DNA of 64,000 bases, taken from contig UQZJ01000003.1 of assembly GCA_900545495.1 (NCBI GenBank), positions 1 to 64,000 on the forward strand, written 5' to 3'. Shown here in pieces: positions 7,959-16,921 of this stretch; the first letter of the stretch is position 1, and every line of letters begins with the position of its first letter. This DNA is from an uncultured Eubacteriales bacterium (GTDB lineage Bacteria > Bacillota > Clostridia > Oscillospirales > Oscillospiraceae). The notes under the pieces are model-generated. The model was not told the DNA's origin. It did no database searches and saw only the letters and a program-made list of their open reading frames with translations. The position numbers and the translations under genes are program-made.

Positions 7959-9224
7959 ATGACACAGGTATTGCGAGGCAACATCGTCCACGCACCGAAA
8001 ATGGGGGAATTGTCCATTCTGGAGCATGGCTATATGGTGCTGGAGGACGGCGTGATCCGCGGCGTATATCCCACGCTGCCGGAGGAGTTGGCACAGGCGG
8101 AGGTACGGGACTACGGTGACCGGCTGCTGATGCAGTCCTTCGCGGATATGCACCTCCACGCGCCCCAGTATCCCATGCTGGGCATGGGCATGGACTTACC
8201 GCTGCTGGACTGGCTGAGTACCTATACGTTTCCCACGGAGGCGCGGTTTGCCGACACGGACTACGCCCGGCGGGTGTACCGCCGGCTGGCCGGCGACCTC
8301 ATCACCAGCGGCACCACGCGGGTGTGTATGTTTTCCTCCCTGCACACGGAGGCCACATGGATCCTGATGGACGAGCTGGAGCGTGCCGGCGTCACCGGCT
8401 ATGTGGGGAAGGTGAATATGGATCGCAACGGCCTGCCCGGCGTTTTGCAGGAGACGACGGAGGAGTCCATCCGGGAAACGGTGCGGTGGCTGGACGGCTG
8501 CCATTTTGAACACGTCAAGCCCATCCTCACGCCGCGCTTTACCCCCAGCTGCACCGACGAGCTGATGACGGCGCTGGGCCAGCTGGCGCGGGAGCGGGGG
8601 CTGTATGTGCAGTCCCATCTGTCGGAGAACACCCGTGAGATCCAGCTGGTGCGGGAGCTGCATCCCGACTGCGCGCAGTACTGGGAGACATACGACAAAT
8701 ATGGCCTGTGGAAGGATCACACGCTGATGGCGCACTGTGTCCACTCCGATGAGCGGGAGCGGAAGGCTATCCGCGACGCCGGTGTGGTGGTGGTACACTG
8801 CGCCGATTCCAACGTGAATATCTGCTCGGGTCTGTGTCCCGTGCGGCAGATGGTCAAGGAGGGGCTGTGGGTCACGCTGGGCAGCGATATCGCAGGCGGC
8901 GCACAGCTGCCCATGTACAAGGTCATCACCATGTCCATCCGTACCTCCAAGGCGCGGCGGGTCACGGACGAATGGCACCCCGACTTCCTGACGGTGCCGG
9001 AGGGCTACTATCTTGGCACAACGGCGGGACACAAATACTTCGGCGCAGGGGACGGCTTTGCAGTGGGCGACAGGCTCCACGCGGTGGTCATCGACGACGG
9101 GGACTTCCCGGAGGCGGGACGTCCGCTGTCGGTGCGGGAGCGGTTCGAGCGAGCCATCTACATGACCCACCGGCATAACATCGTGTCCGTCTGGTCCGAC
9201 GGGCGAGAGGTCGTGCGGCGGTAA
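7959..9224 (+). CDS. guaD: Guanine deaminase
   Basis: Amidohydrolase that converts guanine to xanthine and ammonia. 421 residues, a normal length. Motifs: the zinc-binding DMHLHAPQYP, the substrate-region sequences MFSSLHTEA and VKPILTPRF, YVQSHLSEN, LMAHCVHSDE and VTLGSDIAGG (metal-ligand Asp). ATG 7959 follows GGAGGTAGGAG; the frame extends upstream but has no start signal and would run through the riboswitch. Likely expressed alone and controlled by purine level through the upstream aptamer. Confidence 0.95.
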   Translation: MTQVLRGNIVHAPKMGELSILEHGYMVLEDGVIRGVYPTLPEELAQAEVRDYGDRLLMQSFADMHLHAPQYPMLGMGMDLPLLDWLSTYTFPTEARFADTDYARRVYRRLAGDLITSGTTRVCMFSSLHTEATWILMDELERAGVTGYVGKVNMDRNGLPGVLQETTEESIRETVRWLDGCHFEHVKPILTPRFTPSCTDELMTALGQLARERGLYVQSHLSENTREIQLVRELHPDCAQYWETYDKYGLWKDHTLMAHCVHSDERERKAIRDAGVVVVHCADSNVNICSGLCPVRQMVKEGLWVTLGSDIAGGAQLPMYKVITMSIRTSKARRVTDEWHPDFLTVPEGYYLGTTAGHKYFGAGDGFAVGDRLHAVVIDDGDFPEAGRPLSVRERFERAIYMTHRHNIVSVWSDGREVVRR

Positions 9225-9325
9225 AGGGAAGCGATAAGCGCGTATACGGAGAAGGGGAGGGCATGACCTTGTTCCTGCGCGGCGGGGCGTTCCAAGATCG
9301 GTTCGGCTTTTTTCGCCCGCATCGC

Positions 9326-9354
9326 TTGTCAAGCGGTAGGGGATGTGGTAAGAT
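9326..9354 (+). promoter_or_regulatory. Promoter of the DivIVA-like gene
   Basis: TTGTCA (9326-9331), a 17-base spacer and TAAGAT (9349-9354), about 30 bases upstream of the start. Confidence 0.7.
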
Positions 9355-9384
9355 GGATAAAAACCGAGAGAGAGGAACGTGGCC

Positions 9385-9966
9385 ATGGAAACCAGCTTCA
9401 AAACGTGTCTATTTGGGGGATTCGACCGGGAGGATGTGATCTCCTTTATTGAAAAAACAGCGGCGGAGACGCAGGAGCGGCTGGACGCCCTGACGACGGA
9501 GCGTGAGGAGCTGCTGGCGAAGAAGCGCAGTACGGAGGCGGAAAACGCGGCGCTGCGCGTACAGCTGAACGAGCTGACGGAGCGGCTGGACAACGAGACC
9601 GCCCTGCACACCCGGGTGCAGAGCATGGAGGAGGAGCTGACCGCCCTGCGCCGGGAGAACGAGACGCTGCGGGAGCCGGCGGCGCAGTACCAGTCCCTGC
9701 GGGATCATATCGCGGAGATCGAGATCAGCGCCCACCGCCGCACAGAGGAGTTCCGCGGCAAAGCCATTGCGGAGCTGATGCAGCTCATTGAGCAGCAGCG
9801 TCAATGGTGCGCCCAGCAGCGGGATGCCTATGCCCGCATGACCGAGGGCATTTTGCAGGAGCTTCGGCAGGCGGAGCGTCAGGTGGAGGCCTGCGATATT
9901 GGGAATTTTGACCGCATGGAGGAATCCCTCCGGCAGCTGGAAAATACCCTTCACACACCGGAATAA
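9385..9966 (+). CDS. DivIVA-like coiled-coil protein
   Basis: 193 residues. The N-terminus FKTCLFGGFDREDVISFIEK resembles the lipid-binding N-terminal motif of DivIVA/GpsB proteins, which localise to curved membrane at septa and poles. The rest is mostly heptad-rich charged coiled coil (about 25-110), then a helical C-terminal region. ATG 9385 is preferred over GTG 9379 because AGAGG lies nine bases upstream. It is a single-gene transcript between its own promoter and a strong terminator. The exact role (cell division, polar scaffolding) is inferred from the family only. Confidence 0.7.
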   Translation: METSFKTCLFGGFDREDVISFIEKTAAETQERLDALTTEREELLAKKRSTEAENAALRVQLNELTERLDNETALHTRVQSMEEELTALRRENETLREPAAQYQSLRDHIAEIEISAHRRTEEFRGKAIAELMQLIEQQRQWCAQQRDAYARMTEGILQELRQAERQVEACDIGNFDRMEESLRQLENTLHTPE

Positions 9967-9976
9967 AGAACGAAGA

Positions 9977-10005
9977 CCCCGCAGCCGTCGGCTGCGGGGC
10001 CTTTT
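9977..10005. terminator. Terminator between the convergent DivIVA-like gene and asnA
   Basis: Perfect 10-bp stem CCCCGCAGCC / GGCTGCGGGG with a GTC loop, followed by CCTTTT on the plus strand. Confidence 0.9.
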
Positions 10006-10026
10006 CGCAGAGAGGATGATGGGATC

Positions 10027-11037
10027 TTACAGCAGCATGACACCGGCGGCGGCGCAGCTGTCCAAGGTAGCTTTGTCCCACAGGCTGGCCTGTACCTCGC
10101 CGATGTGGCAGGTGCCGATCATCAGCATACAAAGGCGGCTCTGGCCGATACCGCCGCCGATGGTCAGGGGCAGCTGGCCGCTGAGCAGCATCTTGTGGAA
10201 GGGCAGCTGGCGGCGGTCGTCGCAGCCGCGCTTGCGCAGCTGGCGATCCATGGCGGCCTCATCTACGCGGATGCCCATGGAGGAGATCTCAAAGGCGCTG
10301 TCCAGTACCGGGTTATACATGAGGATATCGCCGTTGAGGGACCAGTCGTCGTAGTCCGGTGCGCGGCCGTCGTGGGGCTGGCCGCTGCGCTTCAGGTCGT
10401 CGCCAATCTGCATGAGGAACACGGTGTGATGCTCGCGGCAGATGGCATTCTCCCGCTCCTTGGGGGTCAGGTCGGGCCAGCGATCCTCCAGCTCCTGCGT
10501 GGTGACGAAGTACACCTCGCGATCCAGTACGGTGTGCAGGCTGGGGAAGGCGATCTGAAGGGCGTCGTTGGTCTCCACCACCGCGCTCACGATGGCGCGG
10601 ACGGTCTGACGCAGGTACTGCTCGTTGCGGTCCTGCCGCTCGATGACCTTTTCCCAGTCCCACTGGTCCACATAGATGGAGTGGAGGTTGTCCACCTCCT
10701 CATCGCGGCGGATGGCGTTCATGTCGGTGAACAGACCCTTGCCGGGCTTGAAGTCGTAGCGCTTCAGCGCCAGACGCTTCCACTTGGCCAGCGAGTGTAC
10801 CACCTGCCCGGTGGCGCCCACATCGGGGATGTCAAAGGAGACGGGGCGCTCCACGCCGTTGAGGTTGTCGTTCAGGCCGGAATTTTCCTCCACGAACAGG
10901 GGAGCGGAGACACGGCGCAGATTCAGCGCCTGCCCCAGATTCACCTGAAAATTGCTCTTGATGAACTCGATGGCGCGCTGCATCTCGTAGGTGGACAGCG
11001 GCGTCTTGTATCCGGCGGGGATCGTCAATTTGCTCAT
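10027..11037 (-). CDS. asnA: Aspartate-ammonia ligase (asparagine synthetase A)
   Basis: ATP-dependent amidation of aspartate with ammonia to asparagine; a cytoplasmic class II synthetase-like fold. 336 residues, close to the family norm of about 330. Recognisable blocks are SAPLFVEENSGLNDNLNG, VHSLAKWKR, the aspartate/ATP region IYVDQWDWE, and the C-terminal LPLTIGGGIGQSRLCMLML-like motif. ATG 11037 follows AGAGGTG by eight bases. Monocistronic, with its own promoter. Confidence 0.96.
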   Translation of the reverse strand: MSKLTIPAGYKTPLSTYEMQRAIEFIKSNFQVNLGQALNLRRVSAPLFVEENSGLNDNLNGVERPVSFDIPDVGATGQVVHSLAKWKRLALKRYDFKPGKGLFTDMNAIRRDEEVDNLHSIYVDQWDWEKVIERQDRNEQYLRQTVRAIVSAVVETNDALQIAFPSLHTVLDREVYFVTTQELEDRWPDLTPKERENAICREHHTVFLMQIGDDLKRSGQPHDGRAPDYDDWSLNGDILMYNPVLDSAFEISSMGIRVDEAAMDRQLRKRGCDDRRQLPFHKMLLSGQLPLTIGGGIGQSRLCMLMIGTCHIGEVQASLWDKATLDSCAAAGVMLL

Positions 11038-11072
11038 GCGTGAAACACCTCTTTTAAAAAAATATTGTTGCC

Positions 11073-11101
11073 ATTATAGGCGTGAAACGTAGGAATTGCA
11101 A
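11073..11101 (-). promoter_or_regulatory. Promoter of asnA
   Basis: On the minus strand TTGCAA (11096-11101) and a consensus TATAAT (11073-11078) with a 17-base spacer. Confidence 0.8.
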
Positions 11102-11149
11102 GGGAAAAACACGCAAAATTATGCCGCTCAAACCGGTGCGTTTTGTATA

Positions 11150-11185
11150 AAAATGTCCTCCGGCGCAGCCGGAGGACATTTTTAT
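11150..11185. terminator. Terminator of the aminotransferase gene
   Basis: Perfect hairpin AAAAATGTCCTCCGGC / GCCGGAGGACATTTTT, 20 bases beyond the aminotransferase stop on the minus strand, with an adjoining T tract. Confidence 0.9.
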
Positions 11186-11205
11186 GCGATTTGTCCGCGT
11201 GACGC

Positions 11206-12396
11206 TTACTTGTAGGACTCAATCATGGCCTTGAAAGCGGGCAGGCTGCGGCGGATCATATCGTTGGACACGCAGTAGCTCAGGCGGAAGTAGCCGGGGC
11301 AGCCGAAGCCGTCGGCGGGGACGACCAGCAGATTGTGCGATAGCTTGGCTCGCTCGGAGAACGCGTTGGCGTCGCCGTTGGGCGCCTTGACGAACAGGTA
11401 GAACGCCCCGTCGGGCTTGGCGCACTGGTAGCCCATCTCCCGCAGGCTGTTGTACAGCAGGTTGCGGTTTTCCTCGTAGGCCGCCAGATCGGGGCGCTCC
11501 CCGGCGCACAGCTCAATGACCTTCTGCATCAGCGTGGGCGGGCAGACGTGACCCATGATGCGGGCGGCACCGGAGATGGCGGCGTACACCGCGGCACTGT
11601 CGTCGGCAAAGCCGGGGACGTACACATAGCCGATACGCTCGCCGGGCAGGGACAGGGACTTGGAGTAGGAGTAGCAGACGATGGTGTTCCGATAGAGGCA
11701 GGGGATAAAGGGTACCTTCACGCCGCCGTACACCAGCTCGCGGTACGGCTCGTCGGCGATGATGTAGATGGGGTGGCCGTACTCGGCGCTCTTGCGCTCC
11801 AGCAGCGCCGCCAGACCCTTCAGCGTCTCCTCGGTGTAGACGACGCCGGAGGGGTTATTGGGGGAGTTGATGATGATGGCCTGTGTGTGGGCGGTGATGC
11901 GCTGCTCCACGGCGTCCAGATGGATCTGGAACGCCTCGGTGTCGGCGGGGACCACCACCAGCTTGCCGCCGTTGCCGGTGACGAAGGGATGGTACTCGGG
12001 GAAAAAGGGTGCCACAGCCATGATCTCGGAGTCATGGTCGACGAGGAGCGCCTTGATCACGGAGATCAGGGCGGGGGCGGCGCCGCAGGTGAAGAACAGC
12101 TCACCGGCCTTGACCTCCAGGCCGAAACGGTCGGTCAGATCCTTGGCCACGGCGGCGCGAGCCTCCGCGAAGCCGGGGGCCATGGAGTAGCCGTGGAGCT
12201 TGATGGAGTCCGTCTCATCCACGATCTTGTGGATGGAGTCATTGACCTTCTTGGGCGCGGGGATGCTGGGGTTGCCCAGTGAATAGTCATAGACCTTGTC
12301 CGCACCTACCTTGGCAGCCTGCTCCAGACCATAGGCAAACAGCTGACGGATGACGGAGGGGGCGGTACCCAGATGATAGAATTCCTGATTGACCAT
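11206..12396 (-). CDS. Pyridoxal-phosphate-dependent aminotransferase (class I/II)
   Basis: 396 residues of fold-type I aminotransferase. Visible are the substrate loop near YSLGNPSIPAPKKV, INSPNNPSGVVY (PLP-binding Asn), ADEPYRELVY (Asp for the pyridine nitrogen), SYSKSLSLPGERIGY (Schiff-base Lys) and a C-terminal FRLSYC (carboxylate-binding Arg). This pattern fits aspartate- or aromatic-type transaminases; the substrate cannot be assigned. ATG 12396 follows AAAGGAG by eight bases. Confidence 0.9.
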   Translation of the reverse strand: MVNQEFYHLGTAPSVIRQLFAYGLEQAAKVGADKVYDYSLGNPSIPAPKKVNDSIHKIVDETDSIKLHGYSMAPGFAEARAAVAKDLTDRFGLEVKAGELFFTCGAAPALISVIKALLVDHDSEIMAVAPFFPEYHPFVTGNGGKLVVVPADTEAFQIHLDAVEQRITAHTQAIIINSPNNPSGVVYTEETLKGLAALLERKSAEYGHPIYIIADEPYRELVYGGVKVPFIPCLYRNTIVCYSYSKSLSLPGERIGYVYVPGFADDSAAVYAAISGAARIMGHVCPPTLMQKVIELCAGERPDLAAYEENRNLLYNSLREMGYQCAKPDGAFYLFVKAPNGDANAFSERAKLSHNLLVVPADGFGCPGYFRLSYCVSNDMIRRSLPAFKAMIESYK

Positions 12397-12472
12397 GATG
12401 TGGTCTCCTTTCAAATCAGATGGCTGCGTGGGACACGCAGGAGAATGATACGGCTTTCCGTACAGAGCGCCG

Positions 12473-13387
12473 TCAGGACAGCTTCATGCGGGAAGCGAGG
12501 ACGCTGCCCAGCGCGATGGACGCCAGCTTGGAGTAGGCACTGTCGGCGCGGCTGACCAGCACGATGGGCACCTTGGCGCCCAGAATAATACCGGCATTTT
12601 TGGCGTTGCCGAACAGGTTGGCGGCCTTGCCGATGCCGTTGCCCACCTCGTAGTTTGGTACCAGCAGGATATCGGCCTTGCCCGCGCCGGGAGCGGTGTA
12701 GTGCTTGTGGCGGCAGGCCTCCTCGCTGACGGCCAGATCCAGCGCCACAGGGCCGCAGACATCCATGTTGTACTTGGCCCAGCGGTCGGTCATGTGTGCC
12801 AGCGCATCGGCGTCCACGGTGGACTGTACCTTGGGGTTGACCTGCTCCGCGCCGCAGACGCAGGAGGCATTGATATGCTCATAGCCCAGCGCCTGCAGCA
12901 CCATGGCGGCATTCTCCAGGATCTCCGCCTTCTTGTCCAGATCGGGGAAGGTGTTGACGCCGCCGTCGGTGAGCACCAGCATACGGCCCAGCGCGGGGAT
13001 CTCGTAGAGCATACAATGGGTGGTCAGGTGGGAGGTACGCAGGCCGTGCTCCTTGTTGAATACGGCGCGCATCAGGTCGGCGGTGCCGAGGATGCCCTTC
13101 ATCAGGAAGTTGGCTCTGCCCTCGGCGCACAGCGCCACGGCCTTGGCGGCGCAGTCCCCATCGGTGTCGCCGGGGATGATCTCATAGGCGGCGGGATCTT
13201 CGCCCAGCTCGGTGAGCATGGCGCGGATCTCGTCGACGTGACCTACCAGAATGGGGGTGGCGATACCCTCCCGGCGGGCCTCGACTACCGCCTCGATCAC
13301 CGGCTGGTCATGGGCGGCTGCCACGGCGATGACACCGGTGCTGCCGCCGCGTGCGGCGGAAATGATGCCGTCAATGGTGTGTATCAT
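12473..13387 (-). CDS. Phosphate acetyl/butyryltransferase family protein (copy 1)
   Basis: 304 residues of the PTA_PTB family (PF01515), which exchange CoA for phosphate on short acyl groups. Visible are an N-terminal IAVAAAHDQPVIEAV, the core ANFLMKGILGTADLMRAV, VLTDGGVNTFPD, CGPVALDLAVS and ADILLVPNYEVGN. Phosphate butyryltransferase is the closest guess by length and sequence. No butyrate or acetate kinase gene is adjacent. ATG 13387 follows GGAGGAGG. A diverged second copy is at 57085. Confidence 0.82.
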   Translation of the reverse strand: MIHTIDGIISAARGGSTGVIAVAAAHDQPVIEAVVEARREGIATPILVGHVDEIRAMLTELGEDPAAYEIIPGDTDGDCAAKAVALCAEGRANFLMKGILGTADLMRAVFNKEHGLRTSHLTTHCMLYEIPALGRMLVLTDGGVNTFPDLDKKAEILENAAMVLQALGYEHINASCVCGAEQVNPKVQSTVDADALAHMTDRWAKYNMDVCGPVALDLAVSEEACRHKHYTAPGAGKADILLVPNYEVGNGIGKAANLFGNAKNAGIILGAKVPIVLVSRADSAYSKLASIALGSVLASRMKLS

Positions 13388-13534
13388 GGGTTTTCCTCCT
13401 CCAAGAAAGTAATTCCTCCGGGGTCGAAAGAGATCCCGGTGCAGGCAGACTGTTTTCTGGGACAATTATACACCGCGCCGCCCACAGCGTCAATGAAAAC
13501 CGAATGATTCAATAAAAAGAAATGCCGACAGGGG

Positions 13535-13563
13535 TTGACGAAATCCGCCGCGGCGCATACACT
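13535..13563 (+). promoter_or_regulatory. Promoter of the YkvI-like gene
   Basis: TTGACG (13535-13540), a 17-base spacer and TACACT (13558-13563), about 35 bases before the start. Confidence 0.7.
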
Positions 13564-13599
13564 AAGACGGTGCGCATTTTTCGGCAAGGAGTAAGAGGT

Positions 13600-14706
13600 A
13601 TGAAAGAAATTAAAATGTGGTCGCTGGCCTTCACATATGTGGGATGCTTTCTGGGCGCGGGGTTCATCTCCGGACAGGAACTGTGGCAGTTTTTCGGCAA
13701 CTTCGGCAACTGGGGCTATGTGGGTCTTGCGGGAGCGGCTGTGCTGTTTACCGTCATCGGCATCCTGTTCGTACGGCTGACGCAGATGACCCAGTGCGCC
13801 GATGTAGACAGACTGCTGGTGCCTTGGGACATCAAGTGGCTGCGAGGCGCCTCCGGCGTTATCGCCGCGCTGTTCCTATTCTTCGTGGTGATGTCCATGT
13901 CCGCCGGTGTCGGCGCTATGCTGAACCAGCTGTTTCATGTACCCACTTGGCTGGGCAGCTTCGTATTCATGGCGGCGGTATTTCTGGTGACGCTGCTGGG
14001 CGTATCGGGTATGGTCAATGCGTTCTCGGCGCTGATCCCCATTCTGATCGTCGCCACCGTGGCCTTTGCCGCCGGCGCTTACGGTACCTTCGGTACGGAG
14101 GGTATCTTCCGGCTGAAGGATGTGAACACCAACCCACTGATGCCCAACTGGGTCGTCGCGTCGCTGACCTTTGTCGCCTATAACATTCTGGGCGGCATCG
14201 GCATCATGGCACCGGTAGGGCAGTATGTCAGGAAAAAGAAACACATCTATCTGGGCATCGCCCTGTCCGGCGTGATGCTGCTGGCGGTGGCGGGCAGCAT
14301 CCTGACCAGTCTGGCGGCCTGTCCGGAGGCGGTGGCGGCGGAGCTGCCCATGGTGGCGCTGGCCAGCAAGCTCAACGGGATGCTGGGTACGGTGTACGGC
14401 CTGATGCTGCTGCTTGCCATGTTCTGCAACGCCATGGCCAGTCTGGTGGGACTGATCAGCTATCTGGAGCAGAAGGCCCGCTTCGTGCGGGAGAAGAAAA
14501 AACCGCTGCTGGCGGGGATCTGCCTGCTGGCGTGGGCGGGCAGTCTGCTGGGTTTCGGCGAGATCATCGCGGTGGTGTACCCGATGTTCGGGTATCTGAG
14601 CATCGTGTTCGTGGGGTGCGTGGTCACCCACTTCATACAGGCGCGGAGGCAGGAGCACGCACGGAAGCAGAAAACCGTGGGTGAGACGGCGAAAGAAGTA
14701 AATTGA
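13600..14706 (+). CDS. YkvI-family membrane transporter-like protein
   Basis: 368 residues with about ten hydrophobic segments. The N-terminal block AFTYVGCFLGAGFISGQELWQFFG resembles the unwound first helix of APC-superfamily (LeuT-fold) carriers and the YkvI family (COG3949). The substrate is unknown; Na+ or H+ coupled amino-acid-type transport is a guess from the fold. RBS AAGGAG precedes ATG 13600. Monocistronic, closed by a very strong terminator. Confidence 0.8.
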   Translation: MKEIKMWSLAFTYVGCFLGAGFISGQELWQFFGNFGNWGYVGLAGAAVLFTVIGILFVRLTQMTQCADVDRLLVPWDIKWLRGASGVIAALFLFFVVMSMSAGVGAMLNQLFHVPTWLGSFVFMAAVFLVTLLGVSGMVNAFSALIPILIVATVAFAAGAYGTFGTEGIFRLKDVNTNPLMPNWVVASLTFVAYNILGGIGIMAPVGQYVRKKKHIYLGIALSGVMLLAVAGSILTSLAACPEAVAAELPMVALASKLNGMLGTVYGLMLLLAMFCNAMASLVGLISYLEQKARFVREKKKPLLAGICLLAWAGSLLGFGEIIAVVYPMFGYLSIVFVGCVVTHFIQARRQEHARKQKTVGETAKEVN

Positions 14707-14746
14707 AAAATAGAGGTCGGAGCCATTGGCTCCGACCTCTATTTTT
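14706..14746. terminator. Bidirectional terminator between the YkvI-like gene and glnN
   Basis: A 19-bp perfect stem (14706-14724 with 14728-14746) around ATT, with A and T tracts at both ends; it serves both convergent genes. Confidence 0.92.
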
Positions 14747-14770
14747 CAAGTGTTGTAAAGTGAAGAGTGT

Positions 14771-16873
14771 TTACACGCTGAACAGGATGTCGGCGTAGGT
14801 GGGATAGGGCCAGCAGGCGGCATCCACAATGGTCTCCAGCTGGTTGATGAGCTCACCGGCCTGCTGTGTCCGCGCGGCGATCTCCGCACGGTACCAACGG
14901 GCCACGTCGATGCCGCCGTCGGCGGCGGGGGCGTTGTGCAGCGCGGTTTGCAGATCCTCACAGATACGGAACAGCGCCGCCGACTGCTCACTGACGCGGG
15001 TCAGGGTGCGCTCCTCCATCACGGTGGGCAGGGAGATACCGCAGTTCTTTTTATGAAAAAGGGTCTGCGCCAGACTGTCGGCGTACTTTCCGGCGGCGGG
15101 CAGAATGCAGCGGGTGACCATATCCAGCAGGGTGTGGGCCTCGATGGTCGTCACCTTGCAGTAGTTCTCCAGATGGATCTCGTACCGCGCCCGCATCTCT
15201 GTCTCCGTGAGGACGGCGTGCTTGGTAAACAGGTCGATGTTCTTCTTGTCAATGTAGGCGGGCATACAGTCTACCGTGTCCCGGAGGTTGGCAAGACCGC
15301 GGCGGGCGGCCTCCGCCACCCACGCATCGTCGTAGCCGTTGCCGTTGAAGATGATACGCTGGTGGGCGGTGAACGTCTCCTGCAGCAGTTCCTGCAGGGC
15401 GGACTGGAAGTCGGCGGCCTTCTCCAGACGATCGGCGAACTGTCCCAGCTCCTCGGCCATGATGGTGTTGAGTACCACGTTGGGACTGGCGATGGACTGG
15501 GAGGAGCCCAGCATACGGAATTCAAACTTGTTGCCGGTGAAGGCCAAGGGGGAGGTGCGGTTGCGGTCGGTGGTATCCTGCGGGATCTCTGGCATGGCAT
15601 CCACGCCGATCTTCAGCTTCTTCTTGGTGATGTCTACATACGCCGTGCCCTGCACAATGGAGTCCAGAATGGCCGTCAGCTCGTCGCCCATGAAGATGGA
15701 GATGATGGCGGGAGGCGCCTCGTTGCCGCCCAGACGGTGGTCGTTGCCGGGGTAGGAGACGCAGCAGCGCAGCATCTCCTGATACTCGTCCACACCCTTG
15801 ACGAACGCCGCCAGAAACAGCAGGAACTGGGCATTCTGACTGGGAGTGCCGCCGGGCTTCAGCAGGTTCTCGCCGGTGTCGGTCTGGAGCGACCAGTTGT
15901 CGTGCTTGCCGGAGCCGTTGATGCCGGCGAAGGGCTTTTCGTGGAGCAGGCAGACCAGCCCATGGCGGGAAGCTACCTTCTTCAGCAGCTCCATGGTCAG
16001 CTGGTTCTTGTCACAGGCGGTGTTGGCGTCGGAGTAGATGGGCGCGATCTCGTGCTGGGCGGGGGCGACCTCGTTGTGCTCCGTCTTGGCCAGCACACCC
16101 AGCTTCCACAGCTCCTCGTCCAGCTCCCGCATGAAGGCAGCGACCCGGGGCTTGATAGCGCCGTAGTAGTGGTCGTCCAGCTCCTGTCCCTTGGGGGGAC
16201 GGGAGCCGAACAGCGTGCGGCCGCAGAGCTTCAGATCCTCCCGGAGGTCATACATTTCCCGGTCAATGAGGAAGTACTCCTGCTCCGGCCCCACCTGCGG
16301 GGTGACGTGCTGTACCTCCGTGTTGCCGAACAGGCGGAGAATGCGGACGCACTCGCGATCCAGCTCCCGCATGGAGCGCAGCAGCGGCGTTTTCTTGTCC
16401 AGCGTCTGGCCGCTGTACGAGCAGAAGATGGTGGGGATATACAGCGTACTGTCCTTGATAAAGGCGTAGGACGTAGGATCCCATGCCGTGTAGCCGCGGG
16501 CCTCGAAGGTGGCCCGCAGGCCGCCGGAGGGGAAGCTGGAGGCATCGGCCTCGCCCTTGGTCAGCTCCTTGGCGCTCAGCTCCATCCGCACGCCCTCCGT
16601 ACCGTCGGGCGTGATGAAGCTGTCGTGCTTCTCGGCGGTGTAGCCGGTCATGGGCTGGAACCAGTGGGTATAGTGGGTGGCGCCGTTTTCAATGGCCCAG
16701 TCCTTCATGACTGCGGCGATCTCACCGGCGGTGGAACGATCCAGCGCCGTACCCTGTGTCCGGCAGCGCTGCCATGCGCGGTAGACCTCGGCGGGGAGAC
16801 GCTGCTGCATCTGCTGCTCGCCAAACACCATTTTGCCGAACAGGGAGGGAACATCGATCTTCTTTTCACACAT
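14771..16873 (-). CDS. glnN: Glutamine synthetase type III
   Basis: ATP-dependent condensation of glutamate and ammonia. The 700-residue length and motifs (GPEQEYFLIDRE, KTEHNEVAPAQHEIAP, GINGSGKHDNWS, GGNEAPPAIIS, RNRTSPLAFTGNKFEFR) define the large GSIII class common in anaerobes and Bacteroidetes, distinct from the ~470-residue GSI. ATG 16873 lies nine bases after AAAGGA; the frame can extend to TTG 16891 but that overlaps the RBS. There are only 48 bases to the upstream gene, so it may be cotranscribed with gltX-spoIIM-like or have its own weak promoter. Confidence 0.96.
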   Translation of the reverse strand: MCEKKIDVPSLFGKMVFGEQQMQQRLPAEVYRAWQRCRTQGTALDRSTAGEIAAVMKDWAIENGATHYTHWFQPMTGYTAEKHDSFITPDGTEGVRMELSAKELTKGEADASSFPSGGLRATFEARGYTAWDPTSYAFIKDSTLYIPTIFCSYSGQTLDKKTPLLRSMRELDRECVRILRLFGNTEVQHVTPQVGPEQEYFLIDREMYDLREDLKLCGRTLFGSRPPKGQELDDHYYGAIKPRVAAFMRELDEELWKLGVLAKTEHNEVAPAQHEIAPIYSDANTACDKNQLTMELLKKVASRHGLVCLLHEKPFAGINGSGKHDNWSLQTDTGENLLKPGGTPSQNAQFLLFLAAFVKGVDEYQEMLRCCVSYPGNDHRLGGNEAPPAIISIFMGDELTAILDSIVQGTAYVDITKKKLKIGVDAMPEIPQDTTDRNRTSPLAFTGNKFEFRMLGSSQSIASPNVVLNTIMAEELGQFADRLEKAADFQSALQELLQETFTAHQRIIFNGNGYDDAWVAEAARRGLANLRDTVDCMPAYIDKKNIDLFTKHAVLTETEMRARYEIHLENYCKVTTIEAHTLLDMVTRCILPAAGKYADSLAQTLFHKKNCGISLPTVMEERTLTRVSEQSAALFRICEDLQTALHNAPAADGGIDVARWYRAEIAARTQQAGELINQLETIVDAACWPYPTYADILFSV

Positions 16874-16921
16874 CTGGATCATTCCTTTCAAAGTGAAGTG
16901 CGGAACGGCAAACGCCGGTCT

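Noticed and set aside
9262..9384. Short frame beginning at ATG 9262 before the DivIVA-like gene
   Set aside because: It crosses the promoter of the next gene and continues out of frame into it, with no family features.
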